Shown here: one piece after another, positions 34,113-42,555 of the stretch
Layout of the letters: each line of letters starts with the position of its first letter
Position numbering within the stretch: position 1 is the first letter of the stretch
Assembly: GCA_041821265.1 (NCBI GenBank)
Contig: JBGUEQ010000012.1
Coordinates: 31,905-95,904, forward strand
From: Lachnotalea sp041821265
GTDB taxonomy: Bacteria; Bacillota; Clostridia; Lachnospirales; Lachnospiraceae
Length of the DNA: 64,000 nucleotides
Direction of reading: 5' to 3'
The notes under the pieces: model-generated
What the model was told of the DNA's origin: nothing
Database searches by the model: none
What the model saw: the letters and a program-made list of their open reading frames with translations, nothing else
Position numbers and translations under genes: made by a program

Positions 34113-35789
34113 TTGAAAAATTTTTTAGAAATGAAAATATCCAAACGATTAAATGTTGTTTTCGCTTTGTTGGTGGCATTAATTATTGTTTCATCCATAT
34201 TTGCACTAATCAGTTTTCAGATTATCGGAAGTAATATGACTACATTTTATAATGTACAATATCAAACAACAAAGAATCAAATGGAAATTAGAAAAGATGT
34301 GCAGACAATTAATAAGCGAATTTTATGGGCTGTGATATGTAATGATTCAAAAGTTGCACAAGAACAAAAGGCAGATTTCGATGAAAGATTTGTTAAAATA
34401 AGTGAGTACATAGCTGTTATTAATAAAAACCTGAATAACAAAGAGTCTGGTGACAGTTTAGCGGTGTCTTTAGAAAACTTTAAAAACGATACATATAGTC
34501 TAATTGATATGGTCGCATCTGGGGATACAAAAGGTGCGGTAAGTTATTATGAAACAACATATAATGATGTATCAGAAGTGTTTGCAGATGCGTTAGATGC
34601 TTCCGGAGTAGAATCGGATAAAGCAGCTTTGCAAAAATATCAAGGAAGTATTATCGTTCAAATTATTGCAACAGTATTATTGGCAATTTTCTCTATTATT
34701 TCACTTATTACAGCAATTGTAATGGGAAAACGTTTGTCTAAAAGTATCGTGGAACCACTTAGTGAAATTGAAAGAGCAACAAAAGAAATATCGGAAGGTA
34801 ATTTACATATTGAAATTACTTATACATCGCAAGATGAAATTGGACAAGTGGCTCATAGTTTAAGAAGTTCAATACAAAAAATTGCTGCTTATATTGAAGA
34901 TATTGATTATGTTATGGAAAGTATGGCAAGTGGAAACTTCAACATAGACTTTACAAATGAATTCATTGGTGATTTCAAAAATATTGAGACGTCACTAGGT
35001 CATTTCACTAGTAAAATGTCAGAAAGTCTTGAAGAGATTGGAAATGTTTCTAACAATGTATCAAATGGTTCCGTGCAAATAGCAGATGCTGCACAAACAT
35101 TGGCAGAAGGTGCTACTGATCAGGCAGGAATAGTGGAAGAACTATCAGCCACAGTTTCTAGCATAACGCAACGTATTGCAGATAATGCGAAAAATGCACT
35201 TGAAATTAGCAAAGAAGTAAAAGGCGTTTCAAGTAGTATATCTAGAGAAAATGAAAAGATGCAGGATGTTGTTCAGGCCATGGAAATAATTAGTGAAACA
35301 TCGAAAGAAATTAGTAAAATAATTAGCACAATTAATAATATTGCATCACAGACCAATTTACTTGCGTTAAATGCATCGATTGAGGCTGCACGCGCAGGTG
35401 AAGCAGGAAAAGGATTTGCGGTTGTAGCAGATCAAGTTAGCTTATTGGCAAGTCAAAGTGCTAATGCAGCTAAAACATCTACCCAGTTTATTGAAGCATC
35501 TCTAAAGGCTGTTGAGGACGGAAAAATAATAGCAGACACAGCAGCTAAAGAACTTAATATTGTTGCAGATAATGCAACAGCAATTACTAAGAAAGTAGAT
35601 AGTATTGCTATTGCTTCTGATGAGCAATCTGAATCAGTTAAACAGATTGATATTGGAATTGAACAGATTGCACAAGTAGTAGAAATGAATGCAGCGACAG
35701 CACAAGAGAGTTCAGCTTCTAGTGAAGAATTAACAAGTGAAGCACAATCATTAAAAGAATTGATTCATCAATTTCGGTTAAAAGGATAA
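34113..35789 (+). CDS. Methyl-accepting chemotaxis protein
   Basis: 558 residues from TTG 34113 (six G at 34098-34103); ATG 34131 is an alternative. Membrane helices about 12-35 and 180-204 enclose a four-helix-bundle sensor domain of 140 residues. HAMP about 206-260, then the long signalling coil with the conserved tip INNIASQTNLLALNASIEAARAGEAGKG. It should relay an extracellular signal to CheA/CheW. No che genes adjacent, and the ligand is unknown. Confidence 0.92.
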   Translation: MKNFLEMKISKRLNVVFALLVALIIVSSIFALISFQIIGSNMTTFYNVQYQTTKNQMEIRKDVQTINKRILWAVICNDSKVAQEQKADFDERFVKISEYIAVINKNLNNKESGDSLAVSLENFKNDTYSLIDMVASGDTKGAVSYYETTYNDVSEVFADALDASGVESDKAALQKYQGSIIVQIIATVLLAIFSIISLITAIVMGKRLSKSIVEPLSEIERATKEISEGNLHIEITYTSQDEIGQVAHSLRSSIQKIAAYIEDIDYVMESMASGNFNIDFTNEFIGDFKNIETSLGHFTSKMSESLEEIGNVSNNVSNGSVQIADAAQTLAEGATDQAGIVEELSATVSSITQRIADNAKNALEISKEVKGVSSSISRENEKMQDVVQAMEIISETSKEISKIISTINNIASQTNLLALNASIEAARAGEAGKGFAVVADQVSLLASQSANAAKTSTQFIEASLKAVEDGKIIADTAAKELNIVADNATAITKKVDSIAIASDEQSESVKQIDIGIEQIAQVVEMNAATAQESSASSEELTSEAQSLKELIHQFRLKG

Positions 35790-35956
35790 ATAATTCTAGT
35801 GATGTTTAGATTATAAATATCAAAATATTATTATGAGAAATTCACTTTTTTCATTCGTTTGTTTAAATTCCACAGGACATTTGCCTATGGAATCCATATC
35901 TAAATGGATTAAAAGAAAACTATTTATTAAGGTAAATGCGACAAAATAAAAGTAGT

Positions 35957-36073
35957 CATTATTTAGGGTTCACATTTCTTAAGTATGGTAGGCAATGGAA
36001 AGTTAAGTCGACAACAGAGAAAAAGAAAGCGTTATATAAAAAGTTAAGTGAATATTTAAAAAGAGGAAAATAA
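35957..36073 (+). pseudogene. Possible group II intron maturase C-terminal scrap
   Basis: 38 codons reading YLGFTFLKYGRQWKVKSTTE then KKKALYKKLSEYLKRGK and a stop. The LGF.F...G..W.VK..... pattern resembles the end of the reverse transcriptase domain and thumb of intron-encoded proteins. Too short to be certain, and there is no upstream RT frame. Confidence 0.35.
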
Positions 36074-36168
36074 TACTAGCTATTATTTCTCTACACTATT
36101 AATAGGAACTTGTATTCAAAAAGCGAATTTCGTGAATAGTTACAAAGCAATATTATATAAATAAGTAG

Positions 36169-36203
36169 AAGAGGATGTTTCTTAAAAGAAAACATCCTCT
36201 TTT
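36169..36203 (+). terminator. Intrinsic terminator
   Basis: Twelve-pair stem AAGAGGATGTTT/AAACATCCTCTT (36169-36180 with 36190-36201) and TTT. Its orientation closes the MCP region. Confidence 0.65.
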
Positions 36204-36248
36204 GCTTAAACTTCTTACACTATAACTTCAAAAAATAATAGAATTTAC

Positions 36249-36295
36249 TTGACTAGCAGATAAGCAGCAGTTAAAATACAACTAACAACTGTTAG
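36249..36295 (+). promoter_or_regulatory. Promoter and operator of the TetR/hydrolase operon
   Basis: TTGACT (36249-36254), 17 bases, TAAAAT (36272-36277). A 14-base palindrome CTAACA-AC-TGTTAG (36282-36295) lies over the start of transcription, the usual place for an autorepressor site. Confidence 0.65.
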
Positions 36296-36323
36296 GTAAA
36301 ATAAAAAAAGGAAATAAACCAAT

Positions 36324-36935
36324 ATGATAAAAAACAATAATACGAAAAACCGCATTGAACTAGTCGCATTAGATTTATTTTCCCAAAAGGGTTATAAAGC
36401 GGCATCAATTCGAGAAATTTGTAGGATAGTAGGTATTAAAGAAAGTTCGGTGTATTATCATTTTAAAAATAAGCAGGCAATTATGGATGCGCTTTTAGCA
36501 AAAATTGATTTCTTGATTAAGGCGATGAAAGATAAATTTAATAGTGAATTTTCGCATGCAACTGAAGTATCAGAAGAAGATATGTGTGAAGTTGCGGTTG
36601 GTGTTCTACTAAATTATCTTTTGAATCCATATGTATATAAGATGATTGCTATACTTACAATTGAACGAATGGCAGATAGTAACGCATCAACAAATTATCA
36701 AAGAATTGTATTTGAACTACCTTTGCTTCAACAAGAACAAGTGTTTAAACAGATGATAGATAGAAGCTATGTGAGGGAAAACTCGCCTATTATACTTGCT
36801 CAAGAATATTATGCTGTCATATATTTTTCATTTCAGAAGAACTGCATTGGGTGTGAACTGACAGAGGAAAGGAAACACATTGCGTGTGAAGAAATTAGAA
36901 AAAATATAAGAGACATATATGGAAAGATGAGGTAA
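36324..36935 (+). CDS. TetR/AcrR family transcriptional regulator
   Basis: 203 residues, N-terminal helix-turn-helix with YKAASIREICRIVGIKESS then VYYHFKNK. The ligand domain is divergent. AAGGA before ATG 36324. Six bases separate it from the hydrolase gene, so the two share a transcript and the hydrolase substrate or product may be its ligand. Confidence 0.9.
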   Translation: MIKNNNTKNRIELVALDLFSQKGYKAASIREICRIVGIKESSVYYHFKNKQAIMDALLAKIDFLIKAMKDKFNSEFSHATEVSEEDMCEVAVGVLLNYLLNPYVYKMIAILTIERMADSNASTNYQRIVFELPLLQQEQVFKQMIDRSYVRENSPIILAQEYYAVIYFSFQKNCIGCELTEERKHIACEEIRKNIRDIYGKMR

Positions 36936-36941
36936 AGTGAT

Positions 36942-37868
36942 TTGAAGGCATATAAGAGTAAAAAATCAGGTGAAAATATTATTAAAACATATGATTCTCT
37001 ATTGAGAAAATGGGGAATACCAGTTGAAGAACAGATGATTAAGACCTGTTACGGGGATACTCACATTATTGTTTGTGGGAAAGAAGAGGGTATGCCACTG
37101 GTACTATTTCATGGGGTAGGAGATGATTCTGCTATTATGTGGATTTACAATGCGAAGCAGTTAAGCGAGCATTTTAGACTGTACGCAGTTGATACCATTG
37201 GAGGTCCAGGTAAAAGTGTAATGGGAAAAAAATATGATAAGAATTTTGATGATGTAATGTGGATTGATGAAATACTCGAAAATTTGAAACTAGAAAAAGT
37301 TTCTTTGGCGGGGGTGTCACATGGCGGTTATCTGGTACAACTATACTCATTAATGCGACCAGATAAAGTAGATAAGGCAATATGCTTAGCATCCAGTGTG
37401 CCAGCTAAAGATAGTGGAAGTCCAATGAAGACAATGATTCAAATTTTTTTACCTGAAGCTCTATTTCCAACAAAACGCAATATAGAAAAATTAATAAAAA
37501 AATTGTCAGGAGATCATTATCAAGTTTTTACAGAAAATCTTGAAATTATGGAGCATTACACATATCTGTTAAGAGGATTTAATAATATGGCAATGGGTTA
37601 TCATAAATTAAAGACTTTCTCAAGTGAAGAGGTAGATAAAATTAGAAATAAAGTTTATTATTTGGTAGGACTGGATGATCCATTTGAAAAACTAGGTGGA
37701 AAAACGGCACTAATAAATGCCAAGATGAATGTAAAATTCTTTGAAGGTGTAGGGCACGGAATTAATCATGAAATTTTTGAGGAGATAAATGATATCATAA
37801 TTAAAATAATGATGGAAGAAGTGATTACCATAAACAACACAGGAAATGTTGCTACGTTTTCAATCTAG
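36942..37868 (+). CDS. Alpha/beta hydrolase
   Basis: 308 residues from TTG 36942 with GAGG eight bases before. Oxyanion HG motif LFHGVGDDSA, nucleophile elbow GVSHGG with Ser126, acid in GLDDPFE, and catalytic His in GVGHGINHE. Cytoplasmic. An esterase, lipase or lactonase; substrate unknown. Co-transcribed with the preceding TetR gene. Confidence 0.88.
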   Translation: MKAYKSKKSGENIIKTYDSLLRKWGIPVEEQMIKTCYGDTHIIVCGKEEGMPLVLFHGVGDDSAIMWIYNAKQLSEHFRLYAVDTIGGPGKSVMGKKYDKNFDDVMWIDEILENLKLEKVSLAGVSHGGYLVQLYSLMRPDKVDKAICLASSVPAKDSGSPMKTMIQIFLPEALFPTKRNIEKLIKKLSGDHYQVFTENLEIMEHYTYLLRGFNNMAMGYHKLKTFSSEEVDKIRNKVYYLVGLDDPFEKLGGKTALINAKMNVKFFEGVGHGINHEIFEEINDIIIKIMMEEVITINNTGNVATFSI

Positions 37869-37957
37869 GAGATAAATAATTATAGAATAATAAAACAACA
37901 CAGAGGGTATAATTTGTAAATATTTAAAAGAATCTAATGTTGATGAATAACGGTTAA

Positions 37958-38003
37958 AAAAAGAGTAAAACCCAAAATGGATATCTTTGATTTTACTCTT
38001 TTT
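37958..38003. terminator. Bidirectional terminator
   Basis: Thirteen-pair stem AAAAAGAGTAAAA/TTTTACTCTTTTT (37958-37970 with 37991-38003) between converging genes. A and T flanks serve both directions. Confidence 0.8.
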
Positions 38004-38008
38004 GTTTA

Positions 38009-38908
38009 TTAGTCTAAAAGACCTTTTTCTTGTAAAAATTCTTTTGCAACTACGGCAACATCAGTTCCTTCAACGTCTACCTTATAATTCAACGAGGTCA
38101 TTGTCGCATCGTCAATTACGCCACCAAGCATATTTAAAACTTCTTTTAACTCAGGATGTTTTTCAAGGGTTTCATTTTTAACAATTGGAGCTGCATAATA
38201 AGGAGGGAAAAATCCAAGATCATCAGTAAGCACCTTCAAGTTATATTGTTTCAATGCACCATCAGTTGCAAATGCATCCGTTACATCCATGTCGCCATTT
38301 CCGATCGCTTGATATTTCAGTGAATTATTCATTTTCATTGGATCACCACTAAATGTCATAGTATATTTTTCTATTAGACCGTCATAGCCATCTGCTCTGT
38401 CAAAAAACTCATGCTCGGCACCAAATACAAGATTCTCTGAAACTTTTGCAAGATCACTGAATGTTTCGATTCCATATTCTTGATAAACTGCATCAGAAAC
38501 AGCAAGTGTATATGTGTTATTAAAACCAAATGGTGTTAGCCAGGTTATATTATATTGTTTGTTGAATTCATCTGATACAATGCTATAGGCTTCGTCAGGA
38601 TCACTTATTACATCCATTTCAAGCTGTGCAGTAAGTCCGGTTCCTGTATATTCAGGATAGACATCAATATCACCATTTTTAATTGCTTCGAAACAGACAA
38701 AGGTTCCACCTAAGTTGAGTTTTCTATCAACTTTTAAATCGGTATGTGTTTCAATTAATTGTGCAAGCATTTCCCCTAGTAAAATATTTTCACTAAAATC
38801 TTTAGATCCAATAATAATGGTATCGCTTTTTGAACAACCGGATAAAAGCCCCGATACTGCCATAACCATTATTAATAGTAATCCTGTTACTCTTTTTTTC
38901 AAATTCAT
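38009..38908 (-). CDS. opuCC: Glycine betaine/carnitine/choline-binding lipoprotein
   Basis: 299 residues from ATG 38908 (GAGGAGAAA upstream). Lipoprotein signal with lipobox LLSGC (Cys about 26). The mature protein is the OpuAC/OsmX substrate-binding fold (IIIGSKDFSENILLGEMLAQL, YPEYTGTGLT, DVTDAFATDG). It captures a quaternary ammonium osmolyte for the two permeases encoded upstream on the same strand. Last gene of the operon. Confidence 0.9.
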   Translation of the reverse strand: MNLKKRVTGLLLIMVMAVSGLLSGCSKSDTIIIGSKDFSENILLGEMLAQLIETHTDLKVDRKLNLGGTFVCFEAIKNGDIDVYPEYTGTGLTAQLEMDVISDPDEAYSIVSDEFNKQYNITWLTPFGFNNTYTLAVSDAVYQEYGIETFSDLAKVSENLVFGAEHEFFDRADGYDGLIEKYTMTFSGDPMKMNNSLKYQAIGNGDMDVTDAFATDGALKQYNLKVLTDDLGFFPPYYAAPIVKNETLEKHPELKEVLNMLGGVIDDATMTSLNYKVDVEGTDVAVVAKEFLQEKGLLD

Positions 38909-38924
38909 AAATTTCTCCTCATAC

Positions 38925-39527
38925 TTAAGAGGCTCTTTTAATGAGCCGATTTTCAATTTTTGACATGACATAGTCAAAAACAAGTGCCATAATAACAACG
39001 GGAATTGCACCAATAAGAATATGTTCCATATTACGTGACTGAATTCCTCTATATATAATTGTTCCCAACCCATTTGCACCTATTAGAACACCCATAACTG
39101 CAACAGAAAGAGAATTTACAAGTGCAATCTTTATACCAGAAAAAATAAGTGGAAAAGCAAGTGGGATTTCAACTTTAAACAGTCGTTGAACTTTAGACAT
39201 ACCCATACCACGAGCTGCATCCTTCAAAGGTATAGGAACACTTTTGAGCCCAGTATAGGTATTACGTACAATGGGAAGTAGTGCATATAATATAAGTCCT
39301 ACTATTAATGTCGTATCACCTAATCCGAATACAATCATTAACAGAGCAAGCAAAGCAAGTGATGGAATAGTTTGCATTACTTCAGCAAACCATAGAATTA
39401 CCAAATCTAAATAGCGTACCCAATAGGCAAAAACTCCTAATAATACTCCAATTATAGTTGAAATAAGGATAGCAATCGATACGATAAGAATATGTTCTAT
39501 AATACCTTGAATTAATTCATTACTCAT
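38925..39527 (-). CDS. Osmoprotectant ABC permease
   Basis: 200 residues, about five membrane helices, with the EAA loop LKDAARGMGMSKVQRLFKVEIPLAFP that docks on the ATPase. OpuCB/OpuCD type. It overlaps the second permease gene by four bases and precedes the binding protein by 16. Confidence 0.9.
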   Translation of the reverse strand: MSNELIQGIIEHILIVSIAILISTIIGVLLGVFAYWVRYLDLVILWFAEVMQTIPSLALLALLMIVFGLGDTTLIVGLILYALLPIVRNTYTGLKSVPIPLKDAARGMGMSKVQRLFKVEIPLAFPLIFSGIKIALVNSLSVAVMGVLIGANGLGTIIYRGIQSRNMEHILIGAIPVVIMALVFDYVMSKIENRLIKRAS

Positions 39528-40171
39528 GTGCGCACCTTCCTTAATCCACGAGGTGTTAACACCCGCTGCAATACACCTACAAGTCCACTCAGTATAAATG
39601 CTAATATGGCAGATGGTATTGCACCAGCCAAAATATCATTTGTATTGTAAGTAGAAAGACCAGTCCATATAAGATCTCCAAGTCCACCAGCTCCAATTAG
39701 TCCGGCTAAGGTCGCCCAACTTACAATGTATACGGTAGAAAGGCGAATGCCACTGATAATGGTGGGTAAAGCAATTGGAAGTTCTACTTTAAAAAGAGTT
39801 TGCATATTGGTCATTCCAATTCCACGTGCAGATTCCGTATAACTTTTATTGACTTCCGTAATACCGGTGTAGGTATTACGTAGAATAGGAAGAATGGCAT
39901 ACAGTGAAAGAACTACGATAGCTGGTAAAACACCAATACCAATAAAAATCAAGGCGAATCCTAACATAACAAGTCCTGGAATTGTTTGAATTGTACCAGC
40001 GATTGCAAGAACAGGAGCAGCCAGACTTTTATGACGGCTTAGAAATATTCCAAGGGGAATGGATACTAATATACCGATTAAAATAGAGATACCAACTAAT
40101 TGAATGTGACGTAATATACTTACTAAAATATCATTATAATTTTCTAAAACAAAATCAAAAAAATCTATCAT
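39524..40171 (-). CDS. Osmoprotectant ABC permease
   Basis: 215 residues, about five to six membrane helices, EAA loop YTESARGIGMTNMQTLFKVELPIALP. Paralogous to the permease that follows it; the pair probably forms a heterodimer. It overlaps the ATPase gene by four bases. Confidence 0.9.
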   Translation of the reverse strand: MIDFFDFVLENYNDILVSILRHIQLVGISILIGILVSIPLGIFLSRHKSLAAPVLAIAGTIQTIPGLVMLGFALIFIGIGVLPAIVVLSLYAILPILRNTYTGITEVNKSYTESARGIGMTNMQTLFKVELPIALPTIISGIRLSTVYIVSWATLAGLIGAGGLGDLIWTGLSTYNTNDILAGAIPSAILAFILSGLVGVLQRVLTPRGLRKVRT

Positions 40172-41292
40172 GACATATCACCCCATAGAGCTGAGCCAAG
40201 TGCTTTTACCATACTAGTTTTTGTAATTAAACCAGCAACAGTTTGGTCAGCGTTAAGAACTATAATATAATTCGAACCACTACTAAGCAATTGATCAAAA
40301 ACGACCTGCGCATCTTCTTTTCTGTCTACAGTAATGGAATCCGTTTTAACGAGTTCGGCAATTTCTTTACCTGCTTTGCCATAAGTCTTTATATTCTCTA
40401 TCGACACAGTGCCTGAATAGGTATCATCATCATTAATTACGATAAGTGAATTAACTTCACGATTACTCATAAGTTCAATACATTCAAGGGTATGATTATT
40501 ATTGTGTACTTTCAATACCTTTGTTTTCATAAAATCTTCTGCCAAAAGTTTAATATCATCATTTGGTTTAAACATATGTTTACCCATAAATCCTTCGATA
40601 ATTGGATCGGCGGGATTTTGAAGCATTTCTTCAGGAGATGCCATCTGTACAATTTTACCATTATTCATAAAAATAATAGTATCTGCTAATCGAAGCGCTT
40701 CATCCATATCATGTGTTACGAACACAATTGTCTTTTTTAATTTCTTTTGAATACGTTTCACTTCATCTTGTAAACTGTCACGTGTAATTGGATCAAGAGC
40801 ACCAAAAGGTTCATCCATCAATACGATAGGCGGAGAAGCAGCCAAAGCTCGAAGAACACCAATTCTTTGTTGTTGACCACCTGATAACTCCGATGGATAT
40901 TTGTGGGCATTTTCTTCATAAGGCATATCAACGAGATTTAAAAGATCCTTTACAATTTCGTGAGATTTTTCTTTGGAATATTTAAGAAGCTTTGGAACGA
41001 TAGAAATGTTTTGTTCCACTGTCATATTGGGGAACAAACCAATTTGTTGAATTACATACCCGATGGTTCTTCTTAGCTCAACCGGGTTCTCTTTTAGAAT
41101 GTCTTTACCATCAATAAATACTTGACCTTTATCAGGTTCAATCAAACGATTGATCGTTTTAAGAGTTGTGGTTTTTCCACATCCACTTGGACCAATTAAT
41201 ACAACAAACTCCCCTTGCTTTATCTCAAAGGTTATATCGTCTAGTATAACGTTAGAGCCATAATTCTTACTAACATTTTGAAATTTAATCAC
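40168..41292 (-). CDS. opuCA: Osmoprotectant ABC ATPase with CBS domains
   Basis: 374 residues. Walker A GPSGCGKTT (34-42), signature LSGGQQQRIG near 136, Walker B VLMDEPFGALD, then two C-terminal CBS repeats (about 255-370), which in OpuA-type transporters sense ionic strength or nucleotide. First gene of the four-gene operon, behind a promoter with an overlapping inverted repeat. Confidence 0.93.
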   Translation of the reverse strand: MIKFQNVSKNYGSNVILDDITFEIKQGEFVVLIGPSGCGKTTTLKTINRLIEPDKGQVFIDGKDILKENPVELRRTIGYVIQQIGLFPNMTVEQNISIVPKLLKYSKEKSHEIVKDLLNLVDMPYEENAHKYPSELSGGQQQRIGVLRALAASPPIVLMDEPFGALDPITRDSLQDEVKRIQKKLKKTIVFVTHDMDEALRLADTIIFMNNGKIVQMASPEEMLQNPADPIIEGFMGKHMFKPNDDIKLLAEDFMKTKVLKVHNNNHTLECIELMSNREVNSLIVINDDDTYSGTVSIENIKTYGKAGKEIAELVKTDSITVDRKEDAQVVFDQLLSSGSNYIIVLNADQTVAGLITKTSMVKALGSALWGDMS

Positions 41293-41346
41293 ATATTTTC
41301 CTCCTCATGTCATAAAAGCATAAAACTAATATTGAAATTTTGGGTA

Positions 41347-41388
41347 AAGTAACAACTTAACTATAACTGATAAGTTGTTACTTGTCAA
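41347..41388 (-). promoter_or_regulatory. opu promoter overlaid by a 13-base inverted repeat
   Basis: Minus strand TTGACA (41383-41388), 17 bases, TATAGT (41360-41365). A perfect inverted repeat AAGTAACAACTTA/TAAGTTGTTACTT (41347-41359 and 41371-41383, 11-base centre) covers the spacer and the region just past the -10 box. It is the obvious operator for the BusR-like protein encoded next to it. Confidence 0.75.
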
Positions 41389-41432
41389 GAAATGCAAAAA
41401 TATTAAAATAATATATAAAAAAAATACAGAAA

Positions 41433-41470
41433 AAAGTGCCATAACTTTGTAAACAAAATTATGGCACTTT
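41433..41470 (-). terminator. Terminator of busR
   Basis: Twelve-pair stem AAAGTGCCATAA/TTATGGCACTTT (41433-41444 with 41459-41470); on the minus strand it ends in a T run (A tract at 41429-41435). Confidence 0.75.
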
Positions 41471-41519
41471 AAGGTTTGTTTTATTGTAATTATAATGTAA
41501 CTATGAAGGTGCTGTTACA

Positions 41520-42140
41520 TTATTTGCTAATAAATTCAGATACAGCTTGAGTACTAATGATATCACCAACAAAAATTATGATGTCATCTGCCAAGATTAA
41601 AAGATAAGGACCAGGGGACAAAATTATTTTGTCATCACGACGTATTGCGATTACAGTGGCTTTTGTTTCCTGCCAAAAATTTAACTCTGCGAGCGTACGA
41701 CCGATAATGGAAGAATTAGGAGGTATTGAAACTTCATGGTTATAAAAAGGATTTGTTTTGGAAAATTTTTCATTCATTCGCACAATTGAGTTTACAACAT
41801 CACTAATTTGTTGATTAAGATCTTCATGCTGTGATAATAAGGCGTTTAAGTTTTTTTTCATTAATCGTATGTCATTTTGGGCACCGAATTTTTCAACATA
41901 TGATTTAGCTTTTTCGGCAGATAAAATTGTGGTTCCACTGTTATGTTTAATTTCAACAATCTGCATATCGTCAAGTAACTTCATTGCTCGTCTGATTGTT
42001 TCAGGAGAAACACCATATTCGGAAGACATCACAGAGCGACCGTAAACTTTAGTATTTTCTTTTAATTCACCACGTGTAATCCGCATTGCTATGTCAAGAG
42101 CTATTTGAGAGTATACGGGAGCAACTATATTGTTATCCAA
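41520..42140 (-). CDS. busR: BusR-like GntR regulator with RCK_C domain
   Basis: 206 residues. GntR-type winged helix (about 8-75, SVMSSEYGVSPETIRRAMKLLDDM), a coiled coil (85-125), and a C-terminal RCK_C/TrkA-C domain (about 128-206, IIGRTLAELNFWQETKATVIAIRR). This exact layout is BusR, which in Lactococcus and Streptococcus binds cyclic di-AMP and represses glycine betaine uptake. It is adjacent to the opu operon and precedes it on the same strand. Name by architecture and context, not by direct test. Confidence 0.85.
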   Translation of the reverse strand: MDNNIVAPVYSQIALDIAMRITRGELKENTKVYGRSVMSSEYGVSPETIRRAMKLLDDMQIVEIKHNSGTTILSAEKAKSYVEKFGAQNDIRLMKKNLNALLSQHEDLNQQISDVVNSIVRMNEKFSKTNPFYNHEVSIPPNSSIIGRTLAELNFWQETKATVIAIRRDDKIILSPGPYLLILADDIIIFVGDIISTQAVSEFISK

Positions 42141-42178
42141 GGAGTATATCCCCTTTCTTAATTATATTATCTCAATTG

Positions 42179-42206
42179 ATTATAGCAATAATTACAATGG
42201 TGTCAA
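42179..42206 (-). promoter_or_regulatory. Promoter of busR
   Basis: Minus strand TTGACA (42201-42206), 16-base spacer, TATAAT (42179-42184), 39 bases before the start codon. Confidence 0.75.
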
Positions 42207-42488
42207 GCATTTATTAGGTAGTTATTCAGTTTTATCTACTTTTTGTTTTACCATGATACAATCTACTTTGATTAAAACATAATAATATAATAATGTACAA
42301 AAAAAAGTATTAGCACAAAAATTTTAGAGTTAGTAGCAATTTAAATTATAACGTGCTCCAAAAGGTAAAAACAATACACATAATGTGATGTCAGATATTG
42401 AATGTGTGTTGGGAAAATCAATTGAAGATAGGAAGTCTGTAATTAAAATACAGGAATTACGAATGTTACAGCAGGTGCTAATAATCTT
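42207..42488. other. Intergenic region without a recognised gene
   Basis: A plus-strand frame at 42388-42540 (about 50 codons) runs into the hairpin at 42489 and has no ribosome site, so I do not call it a gene. Otherwise nothing seen. Confidence 0.4.
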
Positions 42489-42538
42489 GCCCCGTCCTAT
42501 AAATTTAATTAATATTTTTATAGGACGGGGCACTTTTT
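42489..42538 (+). terminator. Strong terminator hairpin
   Basis: Perfect 15-pair stem GCCCCGTCCTATAAA/TTTATAGGACGGGGC (42489-42503 with 42517-42531) then ACTTTTT. GC-rich for this genome. It lies just downstream of the minus-strand GH43 gene, but the T run is on the plus strand. Confidence 0.65.
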
Positions 42539-42555
42539 AAAATGCTTTTTAATAA

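Noticed and set aside
42388..42540. Short plus-strand gene of about 50 codons
   Set aside because: No ribosome site, and it reads through a strong terminator stem.
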